From positions 32,084-96,083 of the forward strand of contig JAZBQD010000333.1 of assembly GCA_036583965.1 (NCBI GenBank): 64,000 nucleotides of DNA, read 5' to 3'. Position numbers and translations under genes: made by a program. The notes below the pieces were generated by a model. That model saw nothing but the letters and a program-made list of their open reading frames with translations. It was not told where the DNA came from and ran no database searches. Below, in pieces: positions 39,365 to 51,675 of this stretch; position 1 is the first letter of the stretch, and every line of letters starts with the position of its first letter. This DNA is from Prunella strophiata (taxonomy: Eukaryota; Chordata; Aves; Passeriformes; Prunellidae).

Positions 39365-42300
39365 ATGTATGTATTTATATATATCTCCTTGAGTAAATGC
39401 TTCTGCTTCTTAGTGATTCCCCAGGAAATAGATCTTCCAAGTACCTAGAGCCAGCGTTAACATTCTGTGTAACTTCACTCACCGTATCATGTGGAAATTA
39501 GCATTAGGTGATTATAGCTCAATGTAATTAGCTGCGTATATCAGAAGAGCAGAAATGCACCCTGCAGCTGATTACCCTAATTTTCACTCAGCAGTGGCAG
39601 ACACACATTTCCCCAGTGCTCAGGGCAGCAATATGGGCTGAGCCCTCCGTGTCTGTGGTGTTCCTGCTCCAGGGCAGGCGGTGCTGGGGGGTACAGCACC
39701 CTGCAGGCCACAGGTTCCCTGTTCAGTGCCCTGGAGCTTCCAAATCCATCACTGGGGCTCTGAGGTTCCCTCTAGGATCCCTGCCAGTGGAAGTCATAGC
39801 ATTCTCCAGGGTTCAGGGTAGTTTGCCCAATAACACACAAAACAATAGCCATAAAAAGACAGTATGGTAATACAGTGAAAAATAAAAAAGTGACTTTAAG
39901 AAATAAAACAGGGACTTTTCAGTTAGAAACCAGTTATTGCTAAGAATAGGTAATAAAGATAACATAGAAAAACCTACATATACCTGGTGGTGGTTAATAA
40001 CACAACAGTGAGTGTTAGACGTATTGCTTGTCTGCTCAGTTACAAGGAAAATACATTTAATCTTTTGATTCCTTGGAAAATGCTTACTTGAAGACAGCTG
40101 GACTGGGGAAAAAAAAGTACCAGACAAACTATTTCATTTTGCTTTTTTTATGAGCAATTAAATAAAAAAGATACCAGTTCTGTTGATTAGCTAGAGTTGT
40201 GCAACACCTTCTGCTAACTTGCAGCAGATCTGGCTCTACAGAGAAATGAAAGAGTTCTGAGAAACAGATTTGCCTTTGCTTTTCCCCTTTTCCAATATTC
40301 TTTGTTTTACTCTTCCTTTCTTTTTCATTTCCTTTTTTTCTTTTGCTGCTTTTGTTATTTTCTCTCTCTTTCTTTTTTGTAGCCAGAAAACCCAGAGAAG
40401 CTGCAATACAATGAGGCCCTTACCAAACAACAGGGTGGCATTCCCATTGCCTTTGCTAGCTAGCCACATTAAATGCCAAAAAAAAAGTGTTAATGTGATG
40501 TGAGAGGTATGAGCAAGCAGTCCAGCTCCCTCTTTCCCCTCCCTCTGCATTTCCCATGAAGGGAAGGGAAAGGAATACCTGCCTGCCTGGAAGCTCTGTT
40601 GGGCTGGGGATGTGACAGGGATGAGGTTGCCTGACCTTGGTTTCCACAAAGGGGAAATCCGTGTTCTCAGGGCCCTTAAGCCTGACTTGTAAAGGCTGGC
40701 ATGGCTGGCTGTGTTACACTAATTGCCATTTAAATTGCCTCTTGCCATGCACTACATGGATGACAACTTTCTGCTGCAGTGCCAGGCTCTCAAAGGCTGA
40801 CACCCTGCTTTCCTTCCCCACCCTTGGGCTGAGAGGGGTGAATATGAGCATTAATGACTACAGAACTGGATCTGCTGCCTGCTCTAGCAACAAGGACACT
40901 CAAAATTCAGTTTACAGCCTGACTTCTGTTGTCTGAGGAGGTTCTAAAGAACTTTTTACCAGTTTGGTTTTGTTACTTGCTAGTGCTTGTGAGTGTGTAT
41001 GTACAAGAACTTCCATTCAAATGATATATTAATCTTCCACCTTCAGAAGGTTCTACTGGAGAACCACTGGGGTATCAGGAAAAATGAATTATAAAAATCA
41101 GTAGTGAACAGAAAAAAGGGACTACTGAAAATGGAAGATTTTAATTGACCATTTCAGTCTTCTTCTGACCTTCGGTTTGGTTCAAGGCAAAGTCAGTAAG
41201 AAATGGCTGATTCATAAAACGAGAGGTATGCTCTACATTGCTTAATAGCTACAAAGAATTTCTCCATGCATTTTCTTATCTGGTTCCAGTGGTAAATCAT
41301 GAAGTGTGAATCCTTTATTACTGTTTTTGTCATCTAAAATAATAATTCAGATTACAACAGTTCCTTTGTCCAAAGATTACAGCAACAGCTATGGAAAACA
41401 AGACTAAGCAGGGTCAAGCCATTTAGTGTCACACAGTGTATTTTACAGCAGTTGTATTATTGCTATCAAAACTTGTTCTAAATTGGCTCATGTTTTGTCA
41501 AACAGCTGAGCTGTCTTTTATGCAATTTCATTGTTAATTTCTTTGCAGTGGACCATCCTAAGGCTTCAGCCATGGGCATGTTCACAGGGAAAAAGGGCTG
41601 GAATATATGTGGGGTTTTATTTGCTGCTGTTTGTTACTTGTTGCTCATCACTCAACTGCTGCTAGGAAAATGCATCATTTTGGTGGCTGTATCATTCTGC
41701 ACATGCAAGAGGACACCATTCATTTCACCCACACTGCAAAGGATTCTAAGATAGAAATTTAATTTTGCATTCAACCTGAAGTTTGAAAGAAATTATTTCT
41801 TTGAATACATGGCCACTGCAAATTTCTTGGTCCAAGTCAGAGTTTTATCTGACTGCTTGCTCCATAGGCCAAAGAAAATAATCAGCAAACCTAAGAGTAT
41901 GTTCTATAGAGTGTGTTATAAGATAAGGAAGTAGGGCACAGATTCCAATCTTCAGTAGCCAAACCATGTGGAAATGTGAGAACTCCTTCAACTATGTAAG
42001 ATGAACTATCTAGCTCTCAGTCAGACAGCAGAAGATTTATGCACTGAAATGATTTGAAAACAATGAAGATGGTTTAAATAAAAGCTGTGAGGCTTCAGAA
42101 GCTCAGTGTGGGAGACCACAGTGTTTCCTACTGTCAATAAACTCCAATACCAGATCATCACACACACTGGGGCATATTGTGAGTTGGAAGGACTGGAAGC
42201 AGGATGGCAGGAGAGGCAGAGCAGGGCCCAATTTGCCTCTTCTCTGGTCCTGGGCAGGAAATCAATATTCTAGCACCTGTGGGTTCTGAACATATCACTT

Positions 42301-44229
42301 GGAAACATTGATCTGGAAACATTTTCTGGGGAGAAAAGGTTTGTATGCCTGTGTTAAAAGCTCTGCCAAACAGAAAACACTGGGCAGAAAACACATCAGT
42401 GCCTCTTACAGAAAGCCTGAAATGTCAGAGGGAAAAGGAAAAGCAACACTCAATAAAAGTTGGAAAGTGAATTTGATATTCAGTTTCTAGGGAAATCGAG
42501 TCCTTTCTTTTCTTTTTCAGGATGGATTGGTTTACATCTGAACTTTTCCTTTTAAAATAGTTGTATATTTGAATTTATTTTCATTAATTTATTTCCAAGC
42601 CAATTTTTCTGTTGGTATCTAATGTTATTGATGATGTAAATATTTATTGCTGTTTTAAAGATGGCAAATTAGTACATATAACTAATAGGAAGAGGTCCAT
42701 TATCTTTGCAGTTAAGAGGGGTGAAATATATATGCAGAGATGTCCTTCAAACACATTTTGAAGTCTTTACTAAAACACAGCTAAAAGGTATTGCATAAAA
42801 CAATATATCCCATTAAAATCTCACCATATACTTTTGCTATGAGCATCTTCCCTTCCTAGCACAAAATTTAGAAATCTCTGGAATCACTTGCATCTTTTTC
42901 TCTGCAAAACCATTCAGAAATCCAAGGACAGATATGATGGAATTATTCTGGTTCTCACTGCAGCTGAAAAAATCTCCTCTGTTCTTATTAAAAATAATCA
43001 TTATTATTTCATCAGGTAATGTCAGTGGGAAAACCACAGAATTATGTTCTGTTGCCTTTCAATGTGTTTAGAATAGAAAAAAATAGCTCTTTTTCCTCAG
43101 ATATTTGAAACTAAGTGTCCTCTGGAAATCTGGCAAGATAAAAGAGCTTCAGACAATACCAAATTAAAGCCCAGCAGACACAGCTCTTACATTGCTGCAG
43201 TGAAGCAAATCCTACACTTCAAAGCATTTCATTTTTCAAGGTGAAACTGAGGATCTAGTTGCATTTTCCTGTGCACTTCAATGACTAAAAATGCAGTTCA
43301 ACCCACCTGTGGCCTCAAAACTGTTGATGAGGACTTTCCCAAGCAGAAATCCAAAGTGGTCTGACAACAGAACAAAGCAAGTTTCAGTGGCTTCAGGAGC
43401 CCTTGCACAGTGCATATTAACTGCAGGGGCTGGTCCACCCTTGAGGAGACTAAGCTGTGCACATGTCTCTTTAGCACAGACATATATTAACCCAATTGCT
43501 TCTTTCTTACTTTTTCTCTACTTAAAACGAAAGAGTCCAAAGGCCAGCAAGCTGAAGGGAAGTGTTTCTGGTTACCTAGCTACTGGAAAAACACACTCAT
43601 CTGTAACACCAAGAAATATGTTTGGACAGAGCTGTACTTCTGCTATTTCCAACCAAACCATCGATCAGCAGTGGAAAGGTTGTTTTGAAAGTATAGATAG
43701 AACATCTATTCTCTAATGCATTTGTAGATCTTAATCTCCTGAAAACTGCCTTGAAAACAAAAAGTGTTACATGTAATTTTATGTTAAGACCCGACCATAT
43801 ATTTCACCTTTTACTGTATCTACTGTGAGGAAGTGCTATATTGTCAGTACTTGTAGGATGTATTCTGACACATTGGTGTTCCTATCTCTGAGACTTAACA
43901 TCAGGCAATCCACTCATGTTTCTTCAGACAAACAGCCTCTTATTATTGTCTGGAGCTTTCTTTTATAGTCAGTTCAAAACTCCCGGGTCGAGACAGCTCA
44001 TTGGTCTATCTGTGTCCTCCCAGACTCTGAACCAAAAAAATGCCTGCACCCTAGGAGAGCTCCCATTGCTTGTGAGCTCCTGTCAGTCAGCCCTGAGGCT
44101 AGTTCACCAAGCTGAGCTAGACTTTATAATTGTATAAATGTTCAGTACAAATCAGTACTGAACAATCACCAATGCAACAGTATTCTTTCCCTAAACAACA
44201 TAAATTACTTCTTCTTTGCTAGAATGCCA
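32041..44229. other. 12-kb AT-rich region without a recognisable gene
   Basis: AT-rich sequence with few and short open frames on either strand. It contains homopolymer and simple repeats (A run 35393-35408, T runs near 37874 and 39160-39184, TA/TGTA repeat at 39337-39382) and a short direct duplication at 36208-36270 (GGCCATGGCACACAGACATGG). It may be intergenic or intronic to a gene extending outside the window. I see no exon that I can support, no RNA gene and no full-length retroelement. Confidence 0.5.
39337..39382. repeat. (TA)n-(TGTA)n microsatellite
   Basis: A compound TATATA run followed by ATGTATGTATGT and a second TATATA stretch. A 25-bp T run precedes it at 39160-39184. Confidence 0.9.
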
Positions 44230-44507
44230 TTCCTTCCCCAGAGTCTGTTTCCTCATGGCCTGTCCAGCGCACAGCCCCAGGCCCCCTACAAACACGAGCT
44301 GATGTTCTGCAGCCGTGCCCCAGAGAGATGGGAAGGGTCCCCTGCCTCTGCTCTCACTTGCTTGGGTTTCTGACTGGCTCTGAGGCAGGGGCTGCCATTC
44401 CTCCCTTGTGGGGAGACCAGAGCTGCCAGAACCGCAGCCAGCCTGCAGGCACTGCCCGACAGCGCTGCGGCCACTGGGACGGTCGCGCCTCTGAGTCCCA
44501 GCCAGTG

Positions 44508-44541
<34 letters not shown>
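44508..44541 (+). repeat. (CTG)n trinucleotide repeat
   Basis: About 11 pure CTG/GCT triplets. On the minus strand it would read as polyglutamine or polyalanine, but no gene covers it. The duplicate at 51641-51674 has the same length. Confidence 0.9.
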
Positions 44542-44542
<1 letters not shown>

Positions 44543-44995
44543 CATTTGCTTTTAGGCACAGCCAAAGCTCACTGCTAGGCCACCATGGCCTCTGCTTCTG
44601 CCCTCTTCCTGTCCCTGTGTAGGCATGGAGCATTGCTGTGCTTTCAGGAAGCTCTTTGTGAACACTTCCAGCATTGCAAGCTCCTTTGCCCTCGGTGGAT
44701 GCTCGCCATGGGATCCCTCACGGCTGCGTTCAGAGCACACTCAAGGTGGCTCTTCTAGAACCCAGGCTCCTTGTCCCCTTCAGCGTGCCCAGCACGACCT
44801 TTAACTCCACGGTGCTGTGCAACTGCCCCAGCAGGACAGGGACCTTTGCAGCCTGAGCTGCCCCTGGCTCCTCTCTGCCCCTGCACAGAGCACAGCGCGG
44901 GAGAGAACGGCAGCAGGGCCCTGCGTGTGCCCGGGCTCAGGATTTGTGCCACTTCAGCTCCACGGAGACGCGGGTAAAGTGAAAAAGCCAAACTG

Positions 44996-45001
44996 TTTAT
45001 T
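44996..45001 (-). terminator. AATAAA polyadenylation signal of MROH copy 2
   Basis: TTTATT on the + strand lies 127 bp past the stop codon at 45128, the expected place for a poly(A) signal. The duplicate is at 52129-52134. Confidence 0.6.
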
Positions 45002-45127
45002 AAGGGAAAGCGAAGCGAAGGGGTGAGCAGGGAGGTAAAAAAGGGGATGGGCAGGGTCTGAGGGCTGGAGGGAAGGAGCTGCCAAGAGGGAGAGAGAGGG
45101 CAGGAGCTCCTGGAGCTTCCCACAGGC

Positions 45128-48100
45128 TCAGCTGGGAGCAGCAAGAGCTGTGCCTGGAGCTCCAGCTGGTCCCTTCTGCTCTGCAGGTGGTCCCATCTTC
45201 AATGGGAACTGGAAATCGCCAAAGGACGCTGGTACATGTGATCCAGCAGAGGAACGAAGTTCTGCACATCTTCTGTCGAATGACAGCTGCAGCAGAATGC
45301 TCATGCAGGACGGGCTCTCATCTTCCCTCAGGGCTTGAAGAGCTGCAAGAGAGAGGACCAGAGCCACGGTCAGAGGCCGGACTGCGGGAATGCAAGGAAA
45401 CCCTGCCGCCAGGGCCATGCCAGCCGGCTCTTGCCATGGCCGGGAGGGAGCGGGAGACATCAACTTCAGCCGCAAGGTGCCGGCCACGGATCCCGCACGC
45501 GTCCCTGGAAGCTCTCCGGGCTCTGCCCCCGCCGGCCCTCGTCCGCACAGCGAGCCGAGCCCTCCGCAGCCCGGGCAGGGATTGCAGCTGCGGGGCCGGG
45601 ACTCGCAGCTGCCCCCGGCGGCCCCCGCTGGCAGGCGGCTGCCCTGACTCACCCTCACTGAGGACCTGGAGCTCCTCCTTCTGCCCCATCATGAGCGCTC
45701 CGGCGAGCCCTGGCGACACAGAGCCTGTGGCGGCCCCAGCGGCACAGCTGCCCCGCACGGGCAGTGCCAGCCCTGGGGCCGCTGGAGCCCTCCTGGCCCG
45801 GCAGGGCTCAGCCCGGGCCCTGCCGCTCGCTGCCGCCCAAGGGCAGCACGGCTGCGGGAGGGCGGCGGCAGCGCCCAGGGCGGGCGCGGCTGCAGCGGCC
45901 CGGGCGCGGCTCCCGCTGCCGGGGCAGCAGCCGGGCCGGGAGGCAGGGAGGGCCGCGGGGCTCGGGGCTCACCGATCAGCCTGACGGCCGCCTGGCGCAG
46001 GGGCTTCTGTGGGCTCTGCAGGCGCGGCAGGGCCCAGCGCAGGTGCTCGGCCGCTCGGCTCTCGTCCTGCAGCAGCTGCGGGCAGCGGCGGCAGGCAAGG
46101 CTTGGCGCGGGCTCTGCCCCTCGGCCGGGCGCTGCCCGCGCCCAGCACCGGCCAGCCCGGCCTCCCAGGGCAGGGAGCGGCGTGTGGGGCGCAGGCTGGC
46201 GGCCCCGGCCGCGGCGCTGGGCAGGGCCACAGCTGCCAGCCCCACACAGCGAGCACCGGGGGCAGGGCGCTTCTCCAGCCGGCGGCTGGGGCTCCCGGGC
46301 TGTCCTTACCAGGTGCTCGGCGAACTTCATCCGCTGCTCCTTTGTCAGCAGCTCCTCGAGATCCCTCCTCCTCAGGAAGCGTGCTGCACAAAGCAGCGCT
46401 TGGCCAGAGGCCTGGAGAGCAGCAGAGAGCCGCAGGTGGCACCAGGGCACAGGACCCGTGTCCCTGGGCCAAGGCCAGGGCAGGAGGCGGCCGAGCCCCT
46501 TGCCAGGGATGCAGCACCATCACACAAAACCTCACCTTGGCCACGTGTCGGTTCTCATCGTGCCAGCACAAGAAGAGAGGGAGCAGGCTCTGACTCACAA
46601 TTTTCATGAGAGGCTTCTCCCCCTCTTCCACTACCAGCTCCATCACCTTGCAGAGCAGCTGAATGGAGAGCAGCTGCACACGGCTGTTGTCCTGGAGGAA
46701 AGGAAAAGTCCTAAACACCAACTACTCCAGGCCCCTTGGGATAAAGGCCCAAAACTGTACAGGGCACAAGGTTTCCAGGCAGCGTCCAGTGCCCGTGGCT
46801 GAGGGCACAGAGCCTTACATTCTCCAAGTGTGGCAGGAGTGGCTCAGCCAGCTTCAAGGCAGAGACGCTGGATATCTTGAGGTCCTTGTCCTGGAGCATA
46901 CGCGTCAGCACGAAGAGGCTCATGCCAACCATCTCTGCATCTTCATCAGCCAGCTGCTCCACCAGGTGATGATACAGGCCTTGTATTCCAGCTCCCTGTG
47001 TGCAAGACGAGGCTGTGCTGTGAAGCTGTGAAGGGCTGCAGCACCAACAGCTGCTTGGGGCACTCGGGCAGCTGAAGCGGGAGGCAGGAGAGCTGGGAGC
47101 AGCTGCCTCTGCTGCCAGAGCCCGGCCAAGCCCGAAGGTCTGCGTTGCCCAGCCCCACGCTGCCAGCGCGGCTTCAGCCACTGCCCCTTCTCACCAGCGA
47201 GGGCTCCTGGCTGAGCAGCACGAGGCCTCTGAGCTGCAGGCGCAGCCCGTCCCTGCACTCGCCGGGCAGGGGCCTGGATACCACCAACAGGGCACTGGGA
47301 CCGTATGTGCTCAGGTCCAGACAGTCCAGGAGCTGCAAGGCACAGGGCAGTGACAGGGGAGCCGGCCGGCAGGAGCCCGGAGCCGCACAGGGCCGGGCCC
47401 AGGCAGCAGCAGCGGGCGCGGGCAGCGTCCCAGGCGGCTGCAGCCACGAGAGCCAGAGAGCTGGGAGGCAGCTCGGCCAGGCAGCGCTGGCCTTGGGGCT
47501 CACCTCCACAAAGAAGGCCAGGGCAGGCAGATGCCAGCGGGGCTGCTTCTCCATGAGCAGGCTGAGCAGGTGCGAGGCCATGTGGGGACACAAGGGGGTC
47601 AAGCCACGGCGCATCTCCCTGGCAGGGGAAAAAGGCAGCAAGGCCCTGAGCCGGGCGGGCAAACCTCTCCCAGGAGTGACTCCCAGAGGTCTGATCTTTC
47701 CCCAGCAAGGGGATATGGGCCCCTTGGGAGGCGGCTGCTCCTGGGCATCCTCCTCTCCCAGCCTTTTCCAGTCTGCTCGGCCGTCCCTCGGTGACAAGGG
47801 CCTCTCGCTCACAGCCACGGGGACTGTGTGGGGCACTCCGGGCACAGGGCACAAATGCTGGAGCTGGTGGTGGGGAGAAGGGGCTCTCACCTGGCCAGCA
47901 GACCCGCTGCATGGTGCTGGGTGTCGGCACAGAGCAGGTTGTCCCAGACCTGATCGCCGTCGAGAGCCACCAGCTTCTTGTCGAAGCCCAGCTGGGAGAG
48001 CAGAACCTTCATGGTCTGCGCTGCAAACCTGTGTGCCGAGCAAAGGCCAGGTCACGCTGGGAGCACTGGCGCTGGCCACAAGGGCTTGGGAAGGACAGGG

Positions 48101-50068
48101 TGACAGGGACCTGCTGGGGCTGGTGGGAAGGCCGTGTTCCTCCTGGCACCGTTCTCCAAAAGTTCTTAACGTCCTCTGGCAACTGCTCTGTGCTGATGAA
48201 AATTTGCCAGAGCAGAGCCACGAACAGGTGGGAGGAATGAATTAGAATGGCAAAGTGCCACTCGGACCTGTGGGCAATCCTCCAGAGCGCCACAGTTGCC
48301 TGCAAGAGACAAAGCACCCCGAGGCAGCGCTCAGTGCCGAGGTGTCCATGTGGCAGGGCCCGAGGGGAGACGCACGGGGAGCACCCGGCCTGCTGCCCCT
48401 GAGCCCAGCTTTCAGCCCAGCGCCTGGGGCAGGGAGCTGCAGGGTGGGGAGAGCTGCAGAGGCGACCCGGAGGGCGAGCAAAGGCCAGCTCCAGAAACTC
48501 ACAGCCAGGGCAAGGACGGCCTCGTTGTCCCCACTGCAGAAGTCCGTGCTGTACGGTGGCCGGTTCTCCATGACGGAGAGCAGTGCCGGCAGCACCTCCT
48601 CCACCAGCACTTCCGAGGTGCCGATGGCTGTCCACATGAGCGCGGCAGCTCTGAGGGAGCAGAGCTGTGCGTCAGTACCGTGCCCCGAGCAGCCGCGTGG
48701 GGCCGGGTGACACAGCCCCGGGGCCCTGAGGGGCAGGGAGGGAGCATGGCAGCAGGCTCAGGAAACAGAGGGGCCCCAGGGTCCCGGAGCTCTCCGCCTG
48801 CCTGGCAGACCCCACTGGACAGGCTGTGCAGGGCGAGGGGCCCTGCGGGCCGGTGAGCACCGAGCTCTCGAGGCAGTTGTGCCCCGTACCTGTCACACGA
48901 TGGGGCACAGCGCAGGAGGCTCATCACCACAAGACTGGGATGTTGTTCCGTCACGTTCAGAATGTCGTTTTGCAGCATGGCGTCCACAGTGACACGGGAC
49001 GCGAGCCTCTCAAGAATGTCCCTCACCGTGGCTGCCACCTGCAGGAAGCGGCAGGGGGAACACTTGGAGTGCTGTCCAAGGCAGCAACATCCCCAGCTTC
49101 CCCCAGGAAGTGCTTGCCTTCCCACCCCACTGTGCTGGCCTCAAAGGCTGAGGGGGCCCAGCAACATGGCTTGAGGGGCCACGTGATCCTGGGAGGCCTT
49201 CAGCCCTGGCCCCAGGCTGCTTACGTGCTGCTGGGAGGAAACACCCTTCTGGAAAAACTCCAGAGTGGCTGCAGGACTCACAGTCAGTGTGGGCATGGCG
49301 TCAGTCTCTGGGATGGCCTGAGCGAGGGTGTTTGGGGTGGCCATGCCCTCAGTCAGGGCCACGTCAGCCTTCGCCGTGCCCTCGGCCGTTGCCTGGTCAG
49401 AGGCTGCCCAGGCCTCATCATCAGTGATCTCAAATGATGATGATGAGGCAGCAGACTCTGCCCGCAGCTCCCTCGGCCAGGAGTCACGCTCGGCCGTGCC
49501 CTCGGTTGCGGTGGTGCCGGTCTTTCCGCGCCGGATGCGCAGGATCCTGCTCAGAGTCTGCAGCAGAAGGAAGGGCGGGAAGAGAGGGACGTTCCATGGA
49601 GAGCTCCAAGCGCGGTGCTGGGCCCAGCAGGGCCGGCAGCCCGGCCCAGGTGGGGATGGCCGCAGGTACCTGCGCCGCTCTGCGGAAGCGGCTGCCAGTG
49701 GGGTCCTGCTCTGGAGTCGGGTCCTTGGCTGCACCTGGCAAAGAGCGAGCGCAGCCAGAGCTGAGGGGCTGCGGGAGAGGCCGGAGAACACAGCCCAGCC
49801 CTGCGCTCCCCAGGCAGGGACAGGCCCCGGGTGCCCAGGGGACAGAGCACGGCCATCGGGGGGGCATCCCGTCCTGTGCACAGGGGCGGGAATGGGATGG
49901 GGCCAGGCTGGCTGCAGGCAGCAGCCCTACGGCCCAGGTCTGCCACTCACCGTCCTGCAGCGGCTGCAACTGCTGCGGCTCTGCAGGCTGCTGTGCTGGG
50001 GCAGCTGCAGGGCCTTTCTGCTTCTTGCCCCGAAGCACCTTGAAGAGGCTAAACACTCTGCCCGCCAT
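45128..50068 (-). pseudogene. MROH family protein, copy 2, frameshifted in exon 6
   Basis: Same 15-exon plan as copy 1: 50068-49951, 49734-49670, 49557-49225, 49038-48890, 48650-48503, 48299-48111, 48028-47891, 47618-47504, 47332-47195, 46995-46819, 46691-46536, 46411-46310, 46075-45973, 45709-45653, 45342-45128. Eleven exons match copy 1 in length exactly. Exon 6 is 189 instead of 188 bp: after a shared Phe-Trp pair near 48155 an extra base shifts the frame, and its donor is the weak CAG|GTCCCT. Exon 3 is 333 versus 150 bp, adding 61 in-frame residues rich in Ser, Thr, Ala and Glu. The new N-terminus begins MAGRVFSLFKVLRGKKQK, strongly basic. With the usual exon 6 the total would be in frame. 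I call it a probable pseudogene, but a different donor or a base-call error could rescue it. Confidence 0.65.
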
Positions 50069-51130
50069 CCCGCTGTCTGACCTCGAGGGCACCTTGCAGA
50101 CAGATGTCTCGCTCGGCAAAGGCCCGAGTCAGCGAGTGCCACGGTCTGGCCGCGAGGCCAGCCGCAGGAGTAATGCCTGGGCAAAGCTCCGGGTGAGGCA
50201 GGAACGAGCCGGCTGTGCGGGGGCTCCTCACAGCGCGGCTCTGTCCGTCCTGTCCCGTCGCGTGCACCGAGCACTGTGGCGTGGCCGCGTCGCCGCCAGC
50301 GCCTGTGTCAGCGCGTGTCACAAAGGGCTGCTCGGACACCCTGTTCCGCTCGGTTCCACGGTGACCGTGCTCCACCGTGGAACTGTGACCGTGTCACAAA
50401 GGGCCCTTGGACACGCTGCCACGTGCCCTGGGGCCACCCCCTCCCCACCCGAGGTGCCCCTGGTTGGAAGGAATCCATTGCCCCGAGTGTCTAACACAGC
50501 CCAGGACACACCAAGCCCGGCCCAGTGCTCAGGGAAGGACTCTCCACGGTGCCTGGCCCGCACAGCCCAGCTCGGTGCTGGCCCTGGAGCAGAGCAGCTT
50601 CCAGCAAGCAAGAGGCAAACGCATCTTGCCAAGAGTAAAAACACACCAGATAGGGAAGATGGCATTAGTGTGTGCATAAAGGCCTTTGAATTCACAGCTC
50701 TCTGAGAGACATTTGGGGCTCTCATCTGGACAGAGATGATCCGGCTCTGTCCTGTGTTCAAAGTGCAGGAACACACCCTACCACAGGTGCTTGGCTTGGT
50801 CTCCGCAGGCCCAGGCAGATGCCAAAGCTGCTCTTCACACCCTTCTCCCTTCCCACGCCCCTCTGCCAAGTGCAAGGGGCCTCAAGGATGGAATGGAGCG
50901 CAGGGAGCCAAAGGGAGACAGCTGCACCTACCTCACTGGGGGCTCCTGGGGAAGCACTTTGCTTGAGAAGCAAGCCCCTCTCTTCCAAAGGCATTTCCCC
51001 AAATGCGTACATTTCCCCAAATGCGTACATTTCCCAGGGAACACCAACACACATTCAAGCAACCCTGGCAAGGCTGAATTACACCTGCTCCTTGCAGCAC
51101 TGGCACTCCAGGTCGAGCTCATCTTCCTTC
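50069..51130. other. 5' flank of MROH copy 2, no gene
   Basis: 50100-50480 resembles the upstream flank of copy 1 (19580-19910), including the GACAGGAC-type and GTGACCGTG motifs, so it is probably the shared promoter region. A 20-bp sequence (CATTTCCCCAAATGCGTA) is tandemly doubled at about 50993-51030. No coding frame is supported. Confidence 0.5.
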
Positions 51131-51640
51131 CCCCGAGTCTGTTTCCTCGTGTTGCTCCGGGCTGTCAGCCCCGGCGCCCCTACGAACACGAGCTGCCCGC
51201 TGCCTCTTCACGTGCCTGAGCCCCTGCCTGCGCTCACGGCAGCAAAACCAGGCTGTTCCCAGCCAGAGAGCAGAGCCCTGTTCCCGCAGGAGGCTCTGCT
51301 GAGCCCTTCCAGGACGCTCCACTGCACACACAGCGCTTCTCCTGCCCGCCTAGAACGCTCCTGGGACAGCAGGGCACAGGCTGGCCGGCTCTGGCTCAGC
51401 ACAGCCCAAACACAGGCGCAGGAAGACGCAGTGGCTGTTCTGCAGCCGTGCCCCAGAGAGATGGGAAGGGTCCCCTGCCTCTGCTCTCACTTGCTTGGGT
51501 TTCTGACTGGCTCTGAGGCAGGGGCTGCCATTCCTCCCTTGTGGGGAGACCAGAGCTGCCAGAACCGCAGCCAGCCTGCAGGCACTGCCCGACAGCGCTG
51601 CGGCCACTGGGACGGTCGCGCCTCTGAGTCCCAGCCAGTG

Positions 51641-51675
<35 letters not shown>

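Larger units (their letters stand above)
44238..51124. repeat. tandem segmental duplication unit A (MROH copy 2)
   Basis: Sequence starting at 44238 (CAGAGTCTGTTTCCTC) and continuing through 45354 recurs at 51131-52487 in the same orientation, offset 7133 bp at the end. The repeat therefore defines a tandem unit of about 6.9 kb carrying the whole of MROH copy 2. Unit B is cut after 1.36 kb by the provirus. From 44304 onward the copies are nearly identical; unit B contains about 235 extra bases at 51197-51433 that unit A lacks. Confidence 0.8.

Noticed and set aside
41548..41754. Hydrophobic 68-codon frame preceded by an acceptor-like TTTCTTTGCAG
   Set aside because: No donor or partner exon, no recognisable family and no codon bias; a chance frame in AT-rich sequence is more likely.
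44354..44545. Polyglutamine frame on the minus strand (and its duplicate at 51487-51678)
   Set aside because: It is the CTG repeat read in one frame; no gene structure surrounds it.
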